Shown in pieces: positions 47,868 to 64,000 of a DNA stretch of 64,000 nt. Position 1 is the stretch's first letter; each line of letters opens with the position of its first letter. Where the stretch lies: NCBI GenBank assembly GCA_008711295.1, contig VUYV01000074.1, positions 1,955,690 through 2,019,689 on the forward strand, given 5' to 3'. Under the pieces are notes generated by a model. It saw only the letters and a program-made list of their open reading frames with translations, made no database searches and had not been told where the DNA came from. This DNA comes from Anarhynchus alexandrinus (lineage: Eukaryota; Chordata; Aves; Charadriiformes; Charadriidae). A program made the position numbers and the translations under genes.

Positions 47868-49341
47868 GACAGCCATCCCACCTAGCTGCCATGCCATGGT
47901 AGCTGCACCTTAGATGGGGAAACTGAGGCACAGAGCACCCAAAGCACCTATGCATGGCCATGACCGCAGCAGCACCAGCACACCTCCCCGTTCCCAAGCT
48001 CAGGGAGGGCCAGGGGACCAGAGATGAGCGGAGCCGTGGGTGCACATGGCACATAGGTGGTGTGGCCACGTACCATCTGCCACAGAGAGGGACCCACAGC
48101 CATGCTGAGACAGCCCTTCATGCCAGGTGACTCACCACGTGTAGTAGGGTCTTTTCTCTGCAGCCACCAGCTCTGGAGTAGAGGGCATCCTGGGGACCAG
48201 GTGCCACCAATGCCCACAGACCCAGCAGGTTTGGGCACCGAGGTCCTCCTCCACCTGCACGGAAACCCCTCCCTGATGCTGCTGCAAGGTGGCACCTCAG
48301 GGAACCCAGCTAAGGGGCTCTGACACCCACCTGGGGGTCAGTTAGCACTGCCACCTTGCCTGGGACGCCATGGGGGCCAGCCCCCCTACCTCCCCACCGG
48401 CACCTGGCTGCGGCAGCGCGGTACACCCGGTTGCACAACGCCCCTCGCGTGGGTGGGGGCACGACGCAGGTCCCGCCACTCCCTGCCCAGGCATGAGTCA
48501 GGCGGTGGCCGGGAGCCGAGTGGGGCTCCCCTGCACGGGGGCATCGCCGTGGGCAAGCACTGCCTGCTAGAGGGGTCAAAACCACGGCCAGCCTTCGAGC
48601 TTTGGGGATGGGACAGCATGGGACTAACTCCAGCAGCTCTGGACGGGGAGACCTTTGCACCCCAAAACAGCCTGGGAGCCAACACCGGGGGGTTTTATGG
48701 GCGCCCACGGCATAGAGCTCCCTGGGGATCCCCAGTGCCTGCGGGGCACCACAGGACACGTGCATCCCCTCCCCGGCACCCTGCACCCGGGCTCCGACCC
48801 TGCAGTGGGTCCTGCCGGTTGCAGTCCTGGCTGCCCACAGGGAGGAACTGGCACCCATGGAAAGAGACATGACCTGTCCCTGTGTGTTGGCAGGGATGAA
48901 CCTGGGAGACAGCCACAGGCACCCTCCTCCTCTCCATAGAATATTTTTTTTTATATATATATAATATATATATATTAAAATTACATTTTTCTTTACAAAA
49001 ACAATTCAACAAGGGGCCAGGGGACAGAGCCCATCGCCGAAGCCAGGGCGCAGGCACCCTGGCAAGTCTGGGGCACTGGGCAGGCTCTCGTTCGGGGTGT
49101 CCCCTTCCCCCAGTTGGGGGCTCAGGCCAGAGTCCAGCAGCAGGTTGCGTGGGTGGGGGTGGGACCCGAGGGGGTGGTCCTGCGGTGAGACGCCTGCTCC
49201 GGATCCAACGCAGCTCGCCCTGTCCCCGCTGTCACCGCCTGTAAGGAGAGGAGAGGACATGAGCTCAGGAGGAGCAATGGTGCCAGCTGGCCAAGAGCAG
49301 TGTGACGTGGAGACAACCCCCTCAAAAAAAAATCTGTGCCC
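47868..49341 (-). other. TNK2: TNK2 3' untranslated region
   Basis: Sequence between the TNK2 TAG (49344-49342) and its poly(A) signal. No exon with consistent splice sites is found. It contains the A/T-only block at 48940-48983, a strong contrast to the GC-rich surroundings and a possible AU-type stability element in the mRNA. Confidence 0.55.
48940..48983. repeat. A/T-only block with (AT)n
   Basis: Forty-four bases without G or C: an initial T-run, then alternating TATATA, then TTAAAATTA. It is a microsatellite within the TNK2 3' UTR, easily polymorphic in length. Confidence 0.9.
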
Positions 49342-61758
<12,417 letters not shown>

Positions 61759-63976
61759 CCTGCCTGGCTGCCTGCCGCCGGCCCCTGGCACTGCCGATGT
61801 CCCTTCCCCGGCGTCCCACGGCAGAGCCCCTTCAGCACAGCCGGGGCACCCGCAACCCCGTCATCTGGGCTACAGAGATGCTCCCTGGGCTTGGCCACCC
61901 CATATACCCCCCGCCTTGCCTTGGAGCGGGCAGGGGGGCTCGAGGCGTCCGTCGGCCGGACGCGGGCTGTGGCTCTCCCCCTCCTTCCGTCCAGCTCTCG
62001 ATCTTCCCGGCTGGCCCTCCTCTTCCCCAACGCAACGGGGCTGGGAGCGGTGGCAGGCAGGGCCAGGGGTCACCCCCCCCTGGCTGGAGCCGCTTCCTGG
62101 GGACCCCCAGCCAGCAGCGGGGTTCGCTCCCAGCCGGCTGCTCGCCCGGCGCTCCCCGGGAGGGGTTATTTTCGGCCGGGGCTGGGAAACGCGCCCAGGG
62201 GGCCGGGCTCCCATCAATGTGCCGCTTTCTCCCTTGTTCGGCGGGCTCTGGCAGCTGGGAGCCCGGACCCCCGCTCCCATTTCCATGGAAACTCGCCCCG
62301 GCCTTGGGAAACGCTCTCGGGCCTCAGTTTCTCCCCCAGGAAGCGGGGAGGGAGGGAGAGGAGACATCCGGCTCTCTGCTCCCTGACTGAGGCCGCAGGC
62401 ACGACGCCAGGGTGATGGGCACTGCGGCGGGGGCGGGGGGGAGCTTCTGGCTCGGCAAATGTACCCGCCAGCCAGCTGCCAGCCCCGGCGGGGCTCTGCC
62501 GTGGGGTGCCATCACCCCGGGGCTCGCTCCCCTTCCCCAGAGCTGTTGTCCACCCACGGGCTCCCCGGGGAGAACAGCTGGCCGTGCCGGCAGCCATGGC
62601 GTGAGAGAGGAAAGACCCGCGGTAACCTCTTGCTGCGGCCCCCGCCTGCCTGGCCCCCCCAAACTGTGGCCATTGCTCTGCCAGGGGGCAGCTGGGAGGG
62701 GGTTAAGCGCATCCCCAGGCTCAGAGGAGCCTGTGGCTTCCACCACCCTACTGGGATCCCAGCTGGCACCCGGCGACACAGGCGTCCGGCACAACAAGCC
62801 CATTGACTGGGGACACCCGGGCACGGTGCCCTCGGCACCAACCTCTGCCACGCGCCAGCTTCCCCCTCCCTGGCCCAGGGGACACCGGGGATGCGGGGGG
62901 TTCCCTGCTCTGACACGGTGCATCACCCTCATCAGCCGGTACCGGCCCCCACTGGGACTGGCACACCCCAGGGCTGGTGCGCTGCCTCCTGCACCCCAGC
63001 CCACCTCCTGCACCCCCAAACACTGTGTGAGGCTGCCCAGTTCAGCACCCACACTGGGAGTATTGGTCTCCAAAAGGGAGTGGGGAGACCCAGCCTCTCC
63101 TGCTATGCCGGGGTAGGCTCTGTGCCTCAGTTTCCCTCTCTTTGATAGACCCACAGGCGCAGGGGGTAACACGGCAACCTCAGCGCCGAGACGGGCAAGC
63201 AGAGTCCTGCCAGCAAACCCCCATCATGGGGGGGTGTCACAGATTCCTGTACAGCCCCCATAACCTGGCAGGCGGCAAAGACCCCTGGCGCAGGTCTCGC
63301 TCACCCCCCCGGCCCCGTGCCCTGCACACACGCCGTGCTGTGCACACCCACCCCCTGCATCCCTGGGGGTACACCCTACGTGCACCCAGACTCACACAGG
63401 GGCGGTGACGACTCTCACGTGCACCCTGGGACCACACAGGCGCAACCCCCAGCACCCCGCGCGCCTCCCGCCACCTGCACAACCGCAGCCGCCCCCCCAC
63501 ACACGCGTCACCTCCGTGCACCCCCCTCCGCCAAGCTACCGCCCTGCCCGGCCGCACGTGCACAAACACACCGGCGCCGCACAGCCGCCGGCACCCCACC
63601 GGCCCGCTCCCCCGCCTCCGCCTGACACACACCTGGAGCCGCCTGCACCCCTGCGTGCCCACAGGTGCGGGACCCCCGTGTGGCACGCTCCTCACCTCCA
63701 CGCTCGCCTGGCATCACGCATGGCCATGCACACCCACCCGAGCTGGCACACGGGTGGCCAACAAGCCCACCCCCCCCACAATTACGCCTACCCACAATGA
63801 CACCCCAACACCTGCCCTACACCCCGAGGCAGCTGCACCCTCCACATGTACCTACATGCTCCCTACCCCCTGTCCCCACGCCCCCACGCACAGCCTCACC
63901 CCCCTCCCCCCCCGCAGTGACACCCCCACATGCAGATGGCAGCCTGCAGGGCCACCATCCAATGCCGGGCGCTGAG
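61759..63976. promoter_or_regulatory. TNK2 upstream region, CpG-rich then C/A-rich
   Basis: 61759 to about 62640 is GC- and CpG-rich and probably holds the TNK2 promoter. From about 63300 the plus strand becomes strongly C/A-biased (CACCCCC, CACACAC patterns), low-complexity sequence with G-runs on the opposite strand. No gene is recognised; open frames there reflect the bias. Confidence 0.45.
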
Positions 63977-64000
63977 CCCCCCCCCCCCCCCCCCCCCCCC
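63977..64000. repeat. C homopolymer at window end
   Basis: Twenty-four consecutive C up to the end of the window. It may be a real G/C run or a sequencing or assembly edge artefact. Confidence 0.9.

Overview
This window looks like nuclear DNA of a bird, or less likely another non-placental amniote. Multi-exon genes have GT-AG introns, mostly short and GC-rich. An intact class II CPD photolyase is present, a gene that placental mammals have lost. The right half keeps the amniote order MUC20 - MUC4 - TNK2. Gene models were built by hand from splice sites and reading phase; no alignment or transcript was available. Protein names rest on recognised family motifs.

Layout, left to right. (1) 1-971: flank, with a plus-strand poly(A) signal at 25-30 that probably ends a gene lying off the left edge. 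(2) 972-4047, minus: nine-exon CPD photolyase, 508 aa. (3) 4048-4642: a roughly 600-bp divergent promoter-like gap with GC boxes and a perfect 60-bp palindrome. (4) 4643-10806, plus: two tandem mucin units made by a local duplication. Unit A (4643-6556) has a signal-peptide exon and a Ser/Thr/Pro exon but no visible 3' end. Unit B (8142-10806) is a complete five-exon, 260-aa MUC20-like gene. A CpG island and a minisatellite lie between them. (5) 10807-15470: no gene seen. (6) 15471-28558, plus: a TATA-driven MUC4 paralogue (CDS 15621-27856, about 2064 aa). It has a 4.9-kb mucin exon, a NIDO module and an AMOP module, then a short acidic tail, with no VWD, EGF or membrane segment. (7) 29087-47001, minus: MUC4 itself, about 3470 aa, with a 6.7-kb mucin exon carrying 27 perfect 48-bp repeats, then NIDO, AMOP, VWD with GDPH, EGF modules, a transmembrane helix and a short tail. 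(8) 47862-61758, minus: TNK2 (ACK1) with SAM, tyrosine kinase, SH3, CRIB, proline-rich and UBA regions. (9) 61759-64000: CpG-rich TNK2 upstream region, then C/A-rich low-complexity DNA ending in 24 C.

The most interesting part is the pair of tail-to-tail MUC4 paralogues. Their NIDO/AMOP exons have matching phases and nearly identical lengths, but the plus-strand gene stops exactly at the exon border where MUC4 enters its VWD domain. It is therefore predicted to be a soluble companion of the membrane mucin. With the duplicated MUC20-like units this gives three or four mucin genes packed between photolyase and TNK2, each reshaped by recent tandem duplication.
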